Shown here piece after piece: positions 13,926 through 14,529 of a stretch of 14,529 bases of DNA. This DNA is from an uncultured Cloacibacillus sp. Lineage in GTDB: Bacteria > Synergistota > Synergistia > Synergistales > Synergistaceae. Below the pieces are notes generated by a model that did no database searches, was not told the DNA's origin, and worked only from the letters and a program-made list of their open reading frames with translations. The stretch's first letter is position 1, and each line of letters begins with the position of its first letter. The DNA is taken from assembly GCA_900544635.1 (NCBI GenBank), contig UQVV01000023.1:1-14529 (forward strand), in the 5' to 3' direction. The position numbers and the translations under genes are program-made.

Positions 13926-14529
13926 CTATTCGCCCTCCTCCCATGTCAGCCTGTAGCCGCGCCCGCGCAGAGTCTGCGCGGAGAGCGTGGGCTTCTTTCC
14001 GTCGTCGAGCTTCCTGCGGAGGCGCGACATGTGTACGTCGACCGTGCGCGTGTCGCAGCTCCCGAGCCCCCATATCTTGCGCAGCAGCTCGTCGCGCGAG
14101 ACCGTGTGGCCCATGCGGCGCGCGAGCACCTCGAGTATCGAATATTCCGTCGGGCTGAGGTCTATGATGCTGCCGCGCAGCCAGACCTCCTTCTCGGCGG
14201 TGTCGAGCTTGAAGTCCCTGTCCTCGATGACCTTCTTCGTATCCGCGGGCCCCTGCGAGCGGCGCAGAAGCACGCGCACGCGCGCCAAGAGCTCGTCGAG
14301 CGGGAAGGGCTTTCTCATATAGTCGTCCGCGCCGAGGTCCAGCCCCTGCACGACGTCCTCGGCGGAGCTGCGCGCCGTCAGCATCAGTATCGGGATGTGG
14401 CGCGTCTCCTCGTCGGACTTCACGCGGCGGCATATCTCCCAGCCGTCCATGAGCGGAAGCATGAGGTCGAGTATTACCAAATCCGGCATCTCCTCGTAGA
14501 CCAGCGAGAGCGCGTTGTCGCCGTCGTAT
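13926..14529 (-). CDS. OmpR/PhoB-family response regulator (5' end cut by window edge)
   Basis: This DNA-binding regulator is activated by the adjacent kinase. The receiver domain shows MPDLVILDLMLPLMDGWEIC with the phosphoacceptor Asp, LMLTARSS with the switch Thr, and DDYMRKPFPLDELLAR with the conserved Lys. The C-terminal winged helix has LSPTEYSILEVLAR, RTVDVHMSRLRRKLDD and LRGRGYRL, typical of PhoB/OmpR. The reading frame continues past the Met at 14489 to the window edge (YDGDNALSLVYEEM), so the true start, with the first acidic pocket residues, lies outside. The stop at 13926 is one base from the kinase start. Confidence 0.95.
   Translation of the reverse strand, partial: YDGDNALSLVYEEMPDLVILDLMLPLMDGWEICRRVKSDEETRHIPILMLTARSSAEDVVQGLDLGADDYMRKPFPLDELLARVRVLLRRSQGPADTKKVIEDRDFKLDTAEKEVWLRGSIIDLSPTEYSILEVLARRMGHTVSRDELLRKIWGLGSCDTRTVDVHMSRLRRKLDDGKKPTLSAQTLRGRGYRLTWEEGE

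Noticed and set aside
1..14529. CRISPR array, insertion sequence or tRNA gene
   Set aside because: No regularly spaced repeats, no transposase reading frame or terminal repeats, and no tRNA cloverleaf other than the tRNA-like part of tmRNA were seen.

Overview
The window is bacterial chromosome from a GC-rich, probably anaerobic bacterium. The anaerobic lifestyle is inferred from pyruvate formate-lyase with its oxygen-sensitive activase. Gene content and codon use would fit a member of the Synergistota, but this lineage guess is weak and rests on general impression, not on a marker gene. The first ~2.5 kb is clearly AT-richer than the rest and carries Clostridia-like accessory genes, so it looks like acquired DNA next to a GC-rich core.

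Layout. (1) 1-2108, minus strand: a decayed type I restriction-modification locus. It reads as an XRE-type repressor pseudogene, an hsdM broken by two frameshifts, and the start of hsdS, which runs off the left edge. (2) 2109-2562: non-coding, then the terminator of the next gene. (3) 2563-3539, minus: ssrA (tmRNA) and smpB, the trans-translation pair, with a near-consensus promoter before smpB. (4) 3600-4445, plus: an orphan nucleotidyltransferase. (5) 4582-7734, minus: pflB-pflA (pyruvate formate-lyase and its radical-SAM activase). A long leader precedes them that I read as a ZTP (pfl-motif) riboswitch overlapping an intrinsic terminator. (6) 7868-9819, minus: a two-gene split ChrA-type transporter preceded by a MerR/BmrR-like regulator. 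A MerR-style promoter with a 19-bp spacer overlaps the regulator's stop codon. (7) 9826-11399, minus: an NfeD-like membrane protein and an SPFH/stomatin protein in a two-gene operon ended by a terminator. (8) 11454-12144, plus: a strong promoter, the small SRP RNA (ffs) and a hypothetical protein gene. (9) 12146-14529, minus: an OmpR/PhoB-type response regulator (cut by the right edge) followed by a PhoR-like membrane sensor kinase.

How the parts work together. SmpB and tmRNA rescue stalled ribosomes. PflA installs the glycyl radical on PflB, which makes formate and acetyl-CoA. ZTP signals shortage of 10-formyl-tetrahydrofolate, so the leader would raise formate production when one-carbon units run low. 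The MerR regulator probably switches on the transporter pair. NfeD and SPFH are classic membrane partners. The kinase and response regulator form a two-component system.

The most interesting signals are the riboswitch leader of pflBA, the MerR-type promoter, the restriction system apparently killed by deletions between short direct repeats beside ssrA, and the unusual leader and downstream coupling of the SRP RNA gene. I did not find a clearly unprecedented multi-gene system.
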